A DNA stretch of 64,000 nucleotides, taken from Paramecium tetraurelia. Lineage: Eukaryota; Ciliophora; Oligohymenophorea; Peniculida; Parameciidae. Position 1 is the stretch's first letter; each line of letters opens with the position of its first letter. The position numbers and the translations under genes were made by a program. The stretch is taken from contig NW_001798955.1 in the NCBI RefSeq assembly GCF_000165425.1, positions 310,001-374,000 of the forward strand. Reading direction: 5' to 3'. This document shows, one piece after another, positions 46,282-58,350 of this stretch. The notes beneath the pieces are model-generated. The model did no database searches. It had not been told where the DNA came from and saw nothing but the letters and a program-made list of their open reading frames with translations.

Positions 46282-48256
46282 AAATATGCTAAATCATCAT
46301 CAAAAACAAGAGAGGACAAAATACCTTTGTTGTCTCATCAAACGATTATTCCCATGAATTATCATTGCAACATTCTAAGGATATTTATAATTACATTCTT
46401 AGTTAGATTAGTATTCATCAATTAATCATTTAGAGACTGCAAAAAAGATAGATCGATCTATTGTTTTGGAATCAAATTACTTTTGTATTTGCAATGTAAA
46501 TAAAGATGTACTTAAAATCAACCTAATGATCCTAGGCAATATTGTTGATTATTGTATAACGCAATGAATTATTCTTGGGATGTGAGGCAATCAAAAAGAT
46601 AGCTGAATTCTATTCAACCTACTCTAAATAAGAAATCACAACCAAAAATTATTAGGAGGTAACAGTCAATTCTACTCCTCGATGTTGCTATTATTAGAAG
46701 AATTCTTGTACACTAAAGAATTTTTGCCCTAAAAATTATAATTTTATTTGGCAGTTAAACTTTCTGTCTCATCTAGATGCATCACAGATTTTGATCATCT
46801 TTAAGAGTTTTCATCACACTAAGCCACAATTGAAAAAGATCTAATTGCTAATATACCTTCAAAATACGCTAAAAGACAATAAATTATAGAAAAGCAATTA
46901 GATATTATTAACATATTTATTAAACCAATTACCAATTTGAGTGAATATAAGACGAACTAAGAAGAACTTTAATGAAAACAAAAATAAAAGAAGAGTTTAT
47001 ATGATTGTGCATTTAAGATGAAGAGTAAGTAAGTTCACAAAGAAAACATCTTCCAAAGATATAAACCATAAAGACCAAATACATAGTATAAATAGCATAC
47101 ATAAGAGTCTTCCCAATTTGTAAATTAATATAAGGGTATAAGCAGTTCATATATGCAAATAATGAAGCTGATTTTTTTTAAAGTTAAATACAAAGAGTTG
47201 GAGAACAGCAGGATTAAGCCAATTAACAAACCAAACAATAATAATCTAAGCCACCTCAGCAGTAAACTAGTAGGTAAATTAATTTACTGGATTACGGAGA
47301 GAACTTTACTTCTGTTGAAGCTTCCAAAATATAGGTTAATCAGCCTAAAATTCTGCTGAAGAATAGCCAAATACTAACCCTATTTAAGCGAAGCCAAAGT
47401 AACAATAAAATGCAAATGATCTATTAGATTTAGATGATAGACCAAACCAGTAAATACAGGGTTAAATTGAATAAAGTTCTGGTCCTGATTTATCTTTTTT
47501 AAATTTATCTCCACTTATCTAAAATGAACCTTGCCTGAGAATGCTTGAGAAAATGGTGATTGCTAAGAAAGATGGGAGATTGAAGGAACTTAAAATATTT
47601 GGATAGGTAGCTTTGGAAGGGGATTTCACATTTGATGATTAATCTAATCTTTAACTGTTGATACAATATTGGTCGGATACTTAAGGGTGTTAAAGGAGGA
47701 TCACTCCAAATTCATTGGATTTATAATTATATCGCAAAAATGGTTATAAAATGGTTATCAAAATTCAAGTTACAAGGGAATCATTGATTACATAATAATA
47801 CCAACAAGAGCATTTATTTAATAAAGGATTCCAGTATCTTTTTGTATAGATTGGAATGTGTCATTTGCCAGTTATTGTCTTCAATATAAGGTGAATGATT
47901 TATGGCGTATGCCATTGTAGGATATTGTTATCGAAGTTAATCTAGAGAATGATGTGGAGTTTGATGATTTGAAAACAATCCCAGTAGCATAAATAGTGAA
48001 GGATAAAAAAATTACTTGGAAGGTACAAATATTTATTCAAATTAGTCCAAACAACTACTATAATAATAGAAAGGCAAGTAAGTAATGAATTTTATGGGCA
48101 TAAAGAAAGCAAGAACCCCAAATTCTGAACCATATAAAAATTAGTTTAAAAGCTAATTTAATTGATTATACTAATATAGACATCTGTGATTGTAGATATG
48201 GATAGCATAAGGTCTTATAATAGATAAGAATACAAATGCTAGAAAAGGCTAAGTGA
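46278..48256 (+). CDS. Clathrin-adaptor mu-like protein
   Basis: The N-terminal 130 residues look like the longin part of an adaptor mu subunit (KNKRGQNTFVVSS, then KIDRSIVLESNYFCICNVN). After a long Gln/Asn-rich linker a C-terminal mu homology-like region follows (LRMLEKMVIAKKDGRLKEL, later DWNVSFASYCLQYKVND). The combination fits AP-mu or the TSET/muniscin-type relatives. Splicing needs a 23-nt intron near 46409-46431 (GTATTC...ATTTAG) and several more, and not every junction was resolved. The start overlaps the upstream stop, so the 5' end is uncertain. Confidence 0.5.
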
Positions 48257-48315
48257 GGAGTTCAAAATATATGCGAATTCCTGATTTATTAAATATATAA
48301 ATTAAATTTTGAAGG

Positions 48316-48552
48316 ATGAGTGAAGCTCAAGCAGACCGTATCTTATCGATTGCAAATCAAGAGACAGTAAATAGATTATTCAGAGTATGCTATAAATAGA
48401 TCACAGGTTGAAAATGAATTGAATAATTAGGATAAAGACCTGTTGGTAAATTTCAAGATAGCGATCATCAAGCTGTATTGAATTGTCACAGGAGATTGGT
48501 TGAAGTACTAAAAATTGTTGCACCTGCAATTGTACCCTTAAGAGAAGAATGA
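48316..48552 (+). CDS. Small Tim-like or unknown 70-aa protein
   Basis: After removal of a 24-nt intron (GTTGAA...ATTAG, near 48407) the protein reads MSEAQADRILSIANQETVN, then CYKQITGQRPVGKFQDSDHQ and a final NCHRRLVEVLKIVAP. Two single cysteines occupy places where a small Tim has CX3C pairs. Length and composition are compatible with a degenerate Tim9/10 protein, but also with something else. The GTT donor is unusual and the junction is tentative. Confidence 0.4.
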
Positions 48553-48643
48553 TTTAATTATACATATTGTTATCATCAAAACCAGAATATTTAATAAATA
48601 GCTACAAAATTCATTTATATATATCTTGTTTTTAATATAACAT

Positions 48644-50411
48644 TCATCTTCTCATTCCCATGGGTGGTCTACCTGGTTATCCTCTAGGTTTCATTTTTGT
48701 ATCTTAATCAGACTTTGGATTTTTGACTGTTTCATCAATAGATAAAATTGCACAAGCAGCCTATAAAATAAATGTGAATAACAACCTCAGTTGCTGAACA
48801 AAGAGCATTTCTTTTGACAAGACTGGGTTCCCAAACAAAGGAAGAATGTGTATCACATACTCCAGATGCACCATTAATATCGACTCCATACCATCTGCCT
48901 TCCTCTCCACCTTGAGCATGTCTTTATCTAAGTTTATTCATGATTTCGATTGAGTTTAATCCTGCATTTTCAGCAATGGTTCTTGGGATAACTTCTAATG
49001 CCTTAGCAAAGGAATTCACAATGTATTATGTCTTGCCAGTCACAGATCTAGCATAATGTCTAAGATATCTTGACAATTCCAATTCGATAGCACCACCTCC
49101 AGCTACGATCTTGTTGGCTTTGAAACATCTTCTGACAATCATAATAGCATCATTCAAAGATCTCTCAGCTTCTTAAATAAATTATTCAGCTCCACCTCTC
49201 AACACAATGGTTGCTGTTCTAGACTAAGAGTTATAGTTAATGATTAATGTACTTATGGACAATTTTTAAATAAGTTATATCTTTCTGCTCCAACTTAAAC
49301 TTCTTCGAATAATCCACAAGTTCCGAAAGTCTCAGGGTTTAGACCATTTACAGTTGTTTAGACTTAACCTCCAGTAGCCTGATTTGAATATAGGATTTAA
49401 ATACTTTTTAAACTCTGAGAAGATCTTCTTAAGGAACTCTTCCAGCACAAAAGATGTTCCTGTCAGCGAAATATTGTGTAGCCAAATCTCCAATGGGAAG
49501 TTTAGATAATACGATTTGGGCTCCTGCTTTAACAATGATATCTAATTTCTCATAGATCAATGCCCATTCAGCATCTACAATTTATTGATATTCTTCTGGT
49601 TTTTCAATTCTGATTTCTGCATTTTCCTTTTCACTTTTGAGTTCTAATTCCAAATTTAATAAACAGATCTTGGGATTCTCAAATCTCTTTGGTTATTGTT
49701 CAAATCCAGCATATGAAAAGGTCTTCTTGAATGCAACTCCATCAACCAAAAATGAATCATTTACACTTCCTCCTGTGACATTCTTGATTCCGATCAAATC
49801 TCTATCCAAAATATTTGGGTCCAACTTCTCCACTGCTGACACCACTAATTCACTAAAGAATTATTTAGTATTGGCTAACTAATTAATATTAATTATTATT
49901 ATACTAATTTTGAATTCAAAGCTGTCTAAGCACATTTCAATAAGGTGTCTCTCTTCTCTTATGGAGAATCTCGAGAAATGTTTATTGAGAATCCTTCTAA
50001 TTTTTCTAATGCTAATTCCAAAGCCTTTCTATATCCTTAAATCACTATTTGTGGATGGATTCCCTCTTCAATAAATGGCTTGGCTTCTTTTAGCAATTCT
50101 GCAGCCAACAATGTAGTGGAGGTTGTACCATCACCAACTTCATCATCTTGGGATTTGGCAATGTCGACCAACACTCTAGCAGCTGGATGGACAACCTCTA
50201 ATAAATTTAGAATTGTCGCTCCATCATTAGAAATGGTCACTTTTGGACCTGTCTGAATCATTTTATCCATTCCTCTTGGGCCAAGAGTGCTTTTAACCAC
50301 ATCAGCCACAGCTTACACAGCATTGATGTTAGACACTATTTAAGCTCTACCTTATGAGGTGTCTGTGCCTTCTCTCAATAACAAGATGGTTGGTTGTAAG
50401 AATTGGGACAT
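48644..50411 (-). CDS. CCT7: TCP-1/CCT chaperonin subunit eta
   Basis: The N-terminus ([20 protein letters not shown]) and the block [20 protein letters not shown] are CCT-type group II chaperonin, with the ATP motif [18 protein letters not shown]. The end [20 protein letters not shown] resembles the eta-specific tail. The eight-subunit CCT ring folds tubulin and actin. Introns of about 26 nt (near 49880) and others are inferred from frame shifts; the intermediate regions were only partly resolved. Full length at about 560 aa. Confidence 0.9.
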
Positions 50412-51153
50412 TTAATACACAATTTTATTTATTTAAATTTGAGGCATTTTCTTTTACAAACATTCATTTTCAAATATACTATTCAAAAAACCATTTAATT
50501 CAATTATTTCATATCAATACTCATACTACGAATGCATCAATCATTTTAGTGTTATAATTATTCGCAAAATATCAATATTATAACATTAAATTAATTTTTA
50601 ATTTGTTAATATCATCTCTTCTAAAAATCATAGCAGAACTAATAATATTACTAAAGTAAAAATTGAAAAGAATCATTTTTATTTATGAAACATAATTGTA
50701 ATTAAAAATAACGCTATTTAATATAAGTCTTGAAAATTAGGTAATCAATATACAAGAATAACTGAAATAAGTTGGAATTTATAATGTAATTAAAGCTTCA
50801 GTATAAAAGAACCCCAAAATTAGTGAGGTTAGGATTATTAATAAATTAAACTAAATTGAAAATAAACGAGTACTCATAATTGTAATTTATTTTATCAAAG
50901 AAATTAATTTACAAAGAAATATAATGTATCATTTTATAGTTCATTGATTTCAACTAAAAGTTTATAATAACAGAGTATTTTCACAAGACGTGAAAGAATA
51001 CTTTCATTAGACAAATTAAATGCTTTGAATTTGGAAATAACTAAATTTAGATCACTTGATATAATCTTCAGGGATTGTATAATTATGAAGAGAGTTAAGA
51101 TTGGTGAGTCAATAAAATATTACTTTTTATATTTATTTTTATTTAATAACAAA
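50412..51153. other. AT-rich region without a supported gene, about 740 bp
   Basis: A plus-strand frame stays free of TGA from about 50862 to 51260 (FTRREERILSLDKLNALNLE-like text near 51000), but its left part has poor composition and it overlaps the next gene. In an AT-rich genome that uses only TGA as stop, such open frames arise by chance. Otherwise nothing is seen: no repeat, hairpin or RNA-gene motif that I could support. Confidence 0.35.
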
Positions 51154-51571
51154 TCAATCGAAATCATCATCTTTTTAATTTTTCTTCATATGCAATTTAA
51201 CCATAGCTTTACCAATGGCTCCAATCCAAGCTTCCTTCTCTTGATTATTATTTGACATCAGAAAAAATGTTGTTTCAGGTGTATCGATTTTCTAATGTTA
51301 TTTACAAATATACAAATGTATTTTCTTTGTTTGTTTCTTCTTAACATGATTTAATTGTACTTATGGTTGATAAAGGAATAATCTCTGTTGGATTACTATA
51401 TTATTTTTCTGCCTTGAATGTATAAAGGGTTGTCGTTGTTAAAACAAACCATCGTCTAAAACGAATGAATAATATAGAATACTTTCTCCAAGATTTAAAT
51501 ACCCGAGATTCTTTTTCTAGCCAGCCTTCTCTCATAATATTTTTGAGATCTTCAAGCATATTGTTTTGCAT
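51154..51571 (-). CDS. Single PH-domain protein
   Basis: About 120 aa consisting almost only of a PH domain: EGWLEKESRVFKSWRKRWFV is the beta1-beta2 signature, TTLYTFKAEKQYSN follows, then PETTFFLMSNNNQEKEAWIG leading into the C-terminal helix ending KAMVKLHMKKN. Two introns (27 nt near 51470 and 22 nt near 51310) are removed. PH domains bind phosphoinositides or proteins. The Arg/Lys pair around KSWRKRW would allow phosphoinositide contact. Confidence 0.82.
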
Positions 51572-51644
51572 TTGGTAAAATCTATATTTTATATAATATA
51601 TTATTTATGCTTCCTATATTTGTGAAAATCAATTTAATTGTTAT

Positions 51645-52056
51645 TCAGGTTGCTACATTTTGTTATGATTTCACTTTCTCCGCCTTAACATTATCTAAAT
51701 CGCCATTTTCATCATCACTAGGTACATAAAAACCATCTTGATCGTAGAAATGTTCATGAACAACATCGCCAGGGTGCAAAACAAACCATCCAGCTGGTTG
51801 CCCTTCTTTATCATAATAACAACCATTATAATCTATCCATCTATTACATGTATTGATAATAACCATACCCTCCATCTTCATTAAAAAAATACTATTAGTC
51901 ATCCACTAGAAATCCTATCACATTATCTTATTCATCCTTTAAATCCTTATATTGGCTAAATTTTTCAGGTTGATGTTTTGGTGCATTTTTTAAAATTGGA
52001 GAATCAAAAGGATCAATTCTAAGCCAATCTTTTGAGATTACTTTTTCCTATTACAT
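51645..52056 (-). CDS. Unrecognised acidic protein, about 127 aa
   Basis: Starts MQQEKVISKDWLRIDPFDSP and, after a 28-nt intron near 51865, continues GGWIDYNGCYYDKEGQPAGW. Asp, Glu, Tyr and aromatic residues are frequent; no domain recognised. The frames before and after the intron are both protein-like, which supports the gene. It might be a small mitochondrial or cytosolic subunit; this is a guess. Confidence 0.6.
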
Positions 52057-52192
52057 TTATCAATAATTAATGATATTTAATTCATAAATTCCACTCTCAA
52101 TACAATCTATAATATTGTAATTATAAAGCTTATTAAAATTAAACATTATAAATGCAGAAACACATATTAATAGAAAATTAAAAAATAAATAA

Positions 52193-54200
52193 ATGAATAA
52201 AAAATCACCATAGAAGCCAAAACAATAATATTCAGAAGATCAATTTGAGCAGAAATTAAAAGAAAAATATGGATAGAATATTATTTATAAGAATCCAATT
52301 AGTTACACCTAAATGAAAGATTTCAATTTTCGAAATCCTTCTTATGGAGTAACAGTAGAATACAATTTCTTACAAAAAATCCAAGACTAAGGCCTTTTGG
52401 AAAGTTCATAACTTTAATTTTTCATGAATGTATTCAAAAAAGCATACCAAGATGTTAAAGTAATTAAGAATTCATTTTTATATAGTTAGCTGCAGCTTCT
52501 TGTTACTTTTTTAGTGACTTGATTGTAACATAAGAATAAGCGATATAACCTTAATAGTAGCCTATAATTTTTAAGTTGGATTGGAAAAGGCCTACTGTTC
52601 AAGACACACCTTAGGAGTAAAATAAAATTCAGGAACCTCCTAAACCAACTATTGAAAAAGATTTGTCATCTACCTAAAATTATTAATTACAAAATAAATA
52701 GAATAGTCAGGAAATTTAGAAGCTTTCAAAGAACGATAATAATCCATCCGAAATAGAATAAAGTAAATAATAAAAAAAAAACACTTCAAAGAAAGATGCT
52801 GAAATACAATCACCTAAGCATCAAAACTAATAGCCTCTTAATTCTTAAGAAACTTAAAGTAAACCTTCAGGGCAATAGCATCCTCGTTCTGAGATAATAT
52901 AATCTAAACCGCAATAAGATCCTAAATCTTAAGAAGTATTAAGTCAAACTCAACAGCAAGATTTTCATCATAGTAATAGGAAATATAAATAACCTGATAA
53001 TAAATAACATACTTAAGAAAAAGCATTTCAATCTTAAATTTAAGATCCTCATAATGATTAAACAGAATTAGTAAATCCTCCAATGTATTAGCTTAATAAT
53101 ACTTAAGAAATATAAATTGCCTCTATAAAGTAATAATCCACTATTTCTGAAGAAACATAAAGCAACTCTCAAAAATATTCAAAAGAATCTTAACAATTTG
53201 TAGATGTATAAAAAGACTTCTAATAGTAAGAACACCATTAACTAAATTAAATCAAAAATTAGCATGATGAAATAAATGATAAATCTTTGTAATCAAATTA
53301 GAGTAATCAAAAATAATAAGTAATAGGATAAGTAAATCAGCAAACATAATAAACTGGTACATCGAATCAAAAACCAACAAATCATACATCTCAGATAAAT
53401 ACTTCATCTAAAGATTCAACATAAAAAAAACCATAAAATGATTCAACTGCATACAGTATTAATCTAAATTATTCATAGAATCTAAAGAATAAAATCAAAA
53501 TTGGCAAGTAACTTAGGATCAATAACATTTAAATCAAGTTGCAGCCAATTAGGATAATTCCCGAGTTAAAGCTGACCAAAATAAATAAGCATTTTAATAA
53601 AATTAAAAAGAAGTACCAGAAAGTCAGCCTCTAAATTAAGAACCTGCATAAAAAACCTACCATTTTCAATTTACTAGTTAAGCTATAGAATAAAAACCCT
53701 AAAAAGAAATACTTTCGATGCCACAACTTGGTCCATTAATAAAATAATTTGCAGAAAATAATAATTTATCAGAAAATCAATTAAAAAACTAAGATTATTG
53801 GTTTTTCCCAATAAATTAATAATAAACTCATTGGGTTAGTGCAGTAGTGCAATTCAACCCAAAAAAGATCTATTACTTTGATTCTTATTATGAAAAAATT
53901 GATCCTTTAATCAAAAAAGGGATACATTAAATATTAGAATACTGTAATTTTAACTCAAATGATTTTGAAATTATCCCATACTATAATCGATAAGAAAATT
54001 GGTATTGTATTTCATTTGATTTTAGTTACGATTGCGGCATATTTCTGTTGCTTTCTCTCCTGTATACTTTAAGAAGAAAAGAATATAACTACAATTAAAT
54101 ATTGATAAATAAGTATAGACAAAGTATTCTGTATAAGTTGGCTGTTATTGGAGCTTAAGTAGAGATAGAAAAAGACTTTATGGAAGAATTAATTAGCTGA
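52193..54200 (+). CDS. Ulp1/SENP-type cysteine protease with long disordered N-terminus
   Basis: The C-terminal 150 residues are a C48 protease domain: WFFPINQQQTHWVSAVV (catalytic His), IYYFDSYYEKI (Asp) and YDCGIFLLLSLL (Cys). The preceding 450 residues are low complexity, Gln/Asn/Ser/Lys-rich, mostly TAA/TAG and CAA codons. Introns of 26 nt (near 52460), 23 nt (near 53455) and 24 nt (between ENC and YDCG) were removed. C48 proteases mature and remove SUMO or related modifiers. A second, diverged copy follows 63 bp downstream. Confidence 0.88.
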
Positions 54201-54262
54201 AGCTCAACCTTTAACAATATTTATTATATTTTAATTATATTTAAAAATTAATCCTATTACGA

Positions 54263-55300
54263 ATGAAAAAGGAAGCTAATCATAAACCTTAACTCAAACT
54301 TGAAGAGCTGCTGAGACCGTACAAAAACATCAATGTGAGAAAGAACGGTGTTACTATAGATTATTAGTTTCTATTATAATTAGCGAATTAAGAGAGATAA
54401 TTAACATCTCAACATATATTATTTTTTATCACAGTATTTTAGAAGTATTTTTCAAAACAAAGGAAGGTATAATTTAGTTAAATTAGATTTATGTTGCAGA
54501 TCATTATTTTTTTGTTGATTTTATGCCTTAATTGACAAAATAATTACCTACTAATATATTACAAATAGATGATAAGGATTCATTGGAATTAACTATACCC
54601 GATGCCCCTTATCCTCCCCCCTAGCCTAATAATTTATATGAACCTTATTATGATAAATAATAATAGGAGAACACAATTTAAACACCTTAAGATAATCGAT
54701 AAGTAATAGAAAAATATTATGAAAATGAGAATGGGAAGAAATATTAATTTATTGTGTAAAAAATAGAAATTACTAAGGCAGAAGAAGGTAAATTTCGAAT
54801 AAAATCAATGCAAAATAAATTAGATGAATATTTAATATCAAAATCGCTTAATCAATCATTAAATCCTATCTACTAACATGATTTTTCTTTTTTTCCAATT
54901 AATTTAAGAAATGCTCATTGGATAAGTATAATCATTGACCCAAAAAAAGAAATAATTCTCTATTAGGATTCTGCATATGCAGCGATGTCCCAAGACATTA
55001 AGGAAGGAATTTCAAAGATTATAGATTACAAAAAACCTAGCAAAATACAATGGAAACTTTAAACAAAAAGTCCACAATAGAAAACATCACAAGTACAAAT
55101 TTGTTTATTTTTAGGATTGTGGAATTTTTGTTCTCTATGCTTTGTTTATTTTGTTCACCGAAGGTCAATTGGTTCAAGAAAAATAATATGATTAAACTTA
55201 TATAAGCATGGTGAGACAAAATCTTTTCTAGTTAACTGTAAAAGAAGCAGAATCCGATTTGAATCCTGAATTAGTTGAAAGAATTGTCAGGGGTTGCTGA
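54263..55300 (+). CDS. Ulp1/SENP-type cysteine protease, second copy
   Basis: Starts MKKEANHKPQLKLEELLRPY. The C-terminal catalytic domain carries all residues: FFPINLRNAHWISIII (His), LYQDSAYAAM (Asp) and KTSQ followed by DCGIFVLYAL (Gln and Cys). A 20-nt intron near 54467 and a 22-nt intron just before DCG are removed. A Gln/Asn-rich linker lies between the N-terminal globular part and the protease. Same orientation as the previous gene, so a tandem duplication is likely, though outside the catalytic motifs they are very different. Both look active. Confidence 0.9.
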
Positions 55301-55342
55301 AACTATTAAATTCATATATTAATAAAGAATATAAATACAAAC

Positions 55343-56674
55343 TCATTTTTTCCAAGGCTTAGTTTTAAACTATTTTTAAACATAAGGATTTGCATTATAT
55401 ACTGCATTTGGTGAATGAGCTCTTTGTCTATTACCCATGGGTTTAAATTATGCATTGGCTTAAATGCTTAATTCTTATTATCTCTACCCTCCAGTGCTAT
55501 TCTTTTTATAGGGAGTGACTTAGAGTCTAGGTGCTCTCAATTAATTAGGTGCTGTTAGAGGTCTTCTCTCATTTTAGGGATTTCCTTAATTTGCATCTTA
55601 ATTGATTTTTTGTTGTGATTTCAAAAAGAACTATTCGCCTGAATCCATAAAATTATTGGCTTGCTTCTTGGGCTTTAATGATTCTTAAATTAACTTAAAA
55701 CTTACAAGTGGCTTCAGGTAGCTATTGTAACTTTGAACTGTCGCTCTTTACAACAACTCTTTTCACGTCTTAAGAGGAGGGCCTTTAATGGACAGGTTGG
55801 ATGGGTTATAAAGGTTAAGTTTGAGACATTACATTAGTTTAGGGACGAGGAGATTATTAAATTTACTACTCATATTAAAGTGTCTTTCCTGTAAGACAAG
55901 ACTTTGTTTCGATAGGTTAAGTTTATTTCTTCTTATTGAATACTATTTTCTCGTAGGGGGGTATGTACATAGTTATTTTTTCAGCAAAACGTAACCTATA
56001 TTTGATAGTTATAGAGTTTACTTTTAAGTTTTAGGCTTTTAATCATGATCTTTGAACTCAGCTACGCCTTGAGGTTAAGCATTCAAATATGTATTTCTCA
56101 ATACCATTTCTTCAGGATCTCCTTATGAAAACACTTCCTCCCAATTATAGGTTTTTGCACCAAAGCCATTCTTTTAGAATTTAGTTTCGATTGCCAACAG
56201 CTAATTAAAAAAATTAGCTCTGATTTCCAAATCCGGTCTTCTGCTATGCATAAATTATAAAGTCTTGTATAGTGTCCATCTATATTTTTTCATAAAATAA
56301 ACGCAAAGAACAGCTATTGATCTATTGTGTCCTCTTATTGAATGTACAATAACACTTTCTCCATTGTTCAATGCATCATCCATAAATTTAATTACTTAAT
56401 TTATCAGATCCTCTTGTTAGAATATAACCTCATTATACACAATTTTACTTAAGTATCGTTATCAATCCATGGCAAGGACATATATACAATTCCTATTGAT
56501 TCCCAATGGTTTGGAATTTGCTTACAAGCACAATTAACTATTCTGGAAACCTTATTAGTTACAATAAATTCTAAGTCCTAGAACGCTGAATCAAATATCT
56601 ACCTAAGAAGCAAACTAATCTCCTAAAAATAACCCATCTTTTATTTTGATAGCACCGATGTAATCGTATTCCAT
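55343..56674 (-). CDS. Dual-specificity phosphatase-like, catalytic Cys replaced by Ser
   Basis: A DSP domain of about 150 residues opens the protein: MEYDYIGAIKIKDG, then VTNKVSRIVNCACKQIPN, MSLPWIDNDTQ and the signature loop VIVHSIRGHNRSIAVL. The loop should read HCX5R; the cysteine is Ser, the arginine is kept. The C-terminal 200 residues are Gln/Pro-rich and lack a known domain. Introns of 20-26 nt link the exons, one (near 55700) ending AAG. A dead phosphatase of the STYX type would bind a phosphoprotein without cleaving it. Confidence 0.82.
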
Positions 56675-56738
56675 TATATTGTTAGTATTATAATATATAT
56701 TTATATAAGAAATTATTATTAGATCAAATAAAAAGCAA

Positions 56739-57838
56739 TCAAATTTCAGATGATTTTTTAAGTTCATCATACGAAATTCTCTTCATTTTCAATTAACAAT
56801 TGCTCTAAAAATTAATACTTTTCTCAAAAAGAACCTATTCTAAAGATTGTAAAAATTTGTTAATCTTATACAGATGAATAAACTTCTATAAATTCTCCTT
56901 TTTCAAACTAAATTCAAAAATCAACTAACTATCTCCTGTTATAGATACTCTTATGACAATAAATTCAAGTTCACTGTGTGTAATCATTAATATTCTGCAT
57001 ACTTATAAAAAAAAAACCGAAAACTAATTTTTTGAACCTATCAAACTATAGCCTTCAGTTGTTTATTCAGCATTCATTAAAACATTTGCTGCTCCAACAA
57101 ACTTTATGATATTTTTAAGAACTTCAACTGGATAGTAGTGAACTTCTTTATTTCCATATAAATAAAATCCAGAAATAAATTAAATCGAGATATCAAATAG
57201 CATGTTTTAATATTTTTAAGGTTTTTAAACACATTTGAAAACTTTTCTTATCAAACGATAAAAATGATTAATTTTATCAATGGCTATTTTCTCTTGTACT
57301 GAACATTACGTTGCCCCGACAAATTTAACTAAAAATCTAATTTTATCGGTTATCGTTATTATGAAATCAATTTATGAGTAACCTCGAAAAGTAAATGAAA
57401 ATTCTTCTATAGTGTTACCTTATTCAAAAGAGCTTTTTATTGTACTCAACTTTTCTAACAAATAATTTTCTAATGTTTAATTTTCAAAATAAATATATCT
57501 AATTAAACTTCTTAAATTACAACCATCGCAAAGGTTAGCGTTCCATCTTTTGATTTTACTTTACTTGCTTAAAATAATAGGCTAAAACTAGCCTTGTTAA
57601 TAATCAAACAAGATGAAAGGAACTGAAATAAATTTGGGCAAATATTGTACTATTATAATCAATATTTTTACAGTATCTATCTTCTTTGACAGTCAACAAA
57701 AACTGTTTTCTCTTAGCTTAGCCTATCAAATAATATGCTACAATCTCACTAACTGCTACAAGTACACTATACAATATTGTAACAATTCTTAAATTCTCTT
57801 CCTGATATTTACTCAATATCAACAACTTTAACATACAT
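56739..57838 (-). CDS. Unrecognised protein with an N-terminal membrane span
   Basis: Starts MYVKVVDIE, then after a 25-nt intron VTILYSVLVAVSEIVAYYLI is a membrane span. About 300 residues of mixed beta/helix follow, with two similar stretches (RFLVKFVGATQC and NIIKFVGAANVLM) that suggest an internal duplication. A 22-nt intron near 57580-57601 joins SFHL to FQPIIL. I do not recognise the family; no catalytic motif seen. The gene is tail-to-tail with nothing and starts 69 bp from a divergent plus-strand gene. Confidence 0.55.
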
Positions 57839-57907
57839 TGTATTACGATCTATGGGACTATTTAATAATAGTCCAATGACATCATCAAAATCATTTAAGA
57901 CGCTGTA

Positions 57908-58273
57908 ATGTTTGACCCAAGAACAAAACTTCTTTATTAACCATAAGTGTTATCAACCCAAAATTAAGCTATAGAAAAGGAGTAATTTAACAAAGTCATC
58001 ATATTTGAAGAATATTATGGATGTTTAAATATCACAAATAAAGTGATTACCGAAATAATCAATCCTGGAGCTTATAATTCAATTCTTAAAGGAGTATTTT
58101 AATATGAATCAGAAACAAGCTTTCCTATATGCATTAGAATGGATGAAATAGATATAACTTTGAAAATAAAGGTTTTGTAGTTATCTTATTACTTCACCTA
58201 AAATTAATTTTCCAAGGCTTAATTCTCAAATTTAAGTGTCCACTTATTCATTTTAATAAGTTAAAATATATGA
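57908..58273 (+). CDS. Unrecognised 121-aa protein
   Basis: An uninterrupted frame, MFDPRTKLLYQPQVL to TGA at 58271. It contains VIIFEEYYGCLNITNKVITE and a second block GVFQYESETSFPICIRMDEI, both well-folded looking. The last 35 residues are hydrophobic/Gln-rich and might be an unspliced intron or the real end. No family recognised. Converges on the NPF-motif gene. Confidence 0.5.
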
Positions 58274-58350
58274 TATTTGATATTTCATCTATTTAGGAAT
58301 AACTAGATACTAAAAATTAACTAATAATATATATTATTTCATATTGTGAC

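Noticed and set aside
50862..51260. A plus-strand open stretch near 51000 as a gene
   Set aside because: TGA-only stops in AT-rich DNA give chance frames of this size; it has no family motif and overlaps the PH-domain gene.
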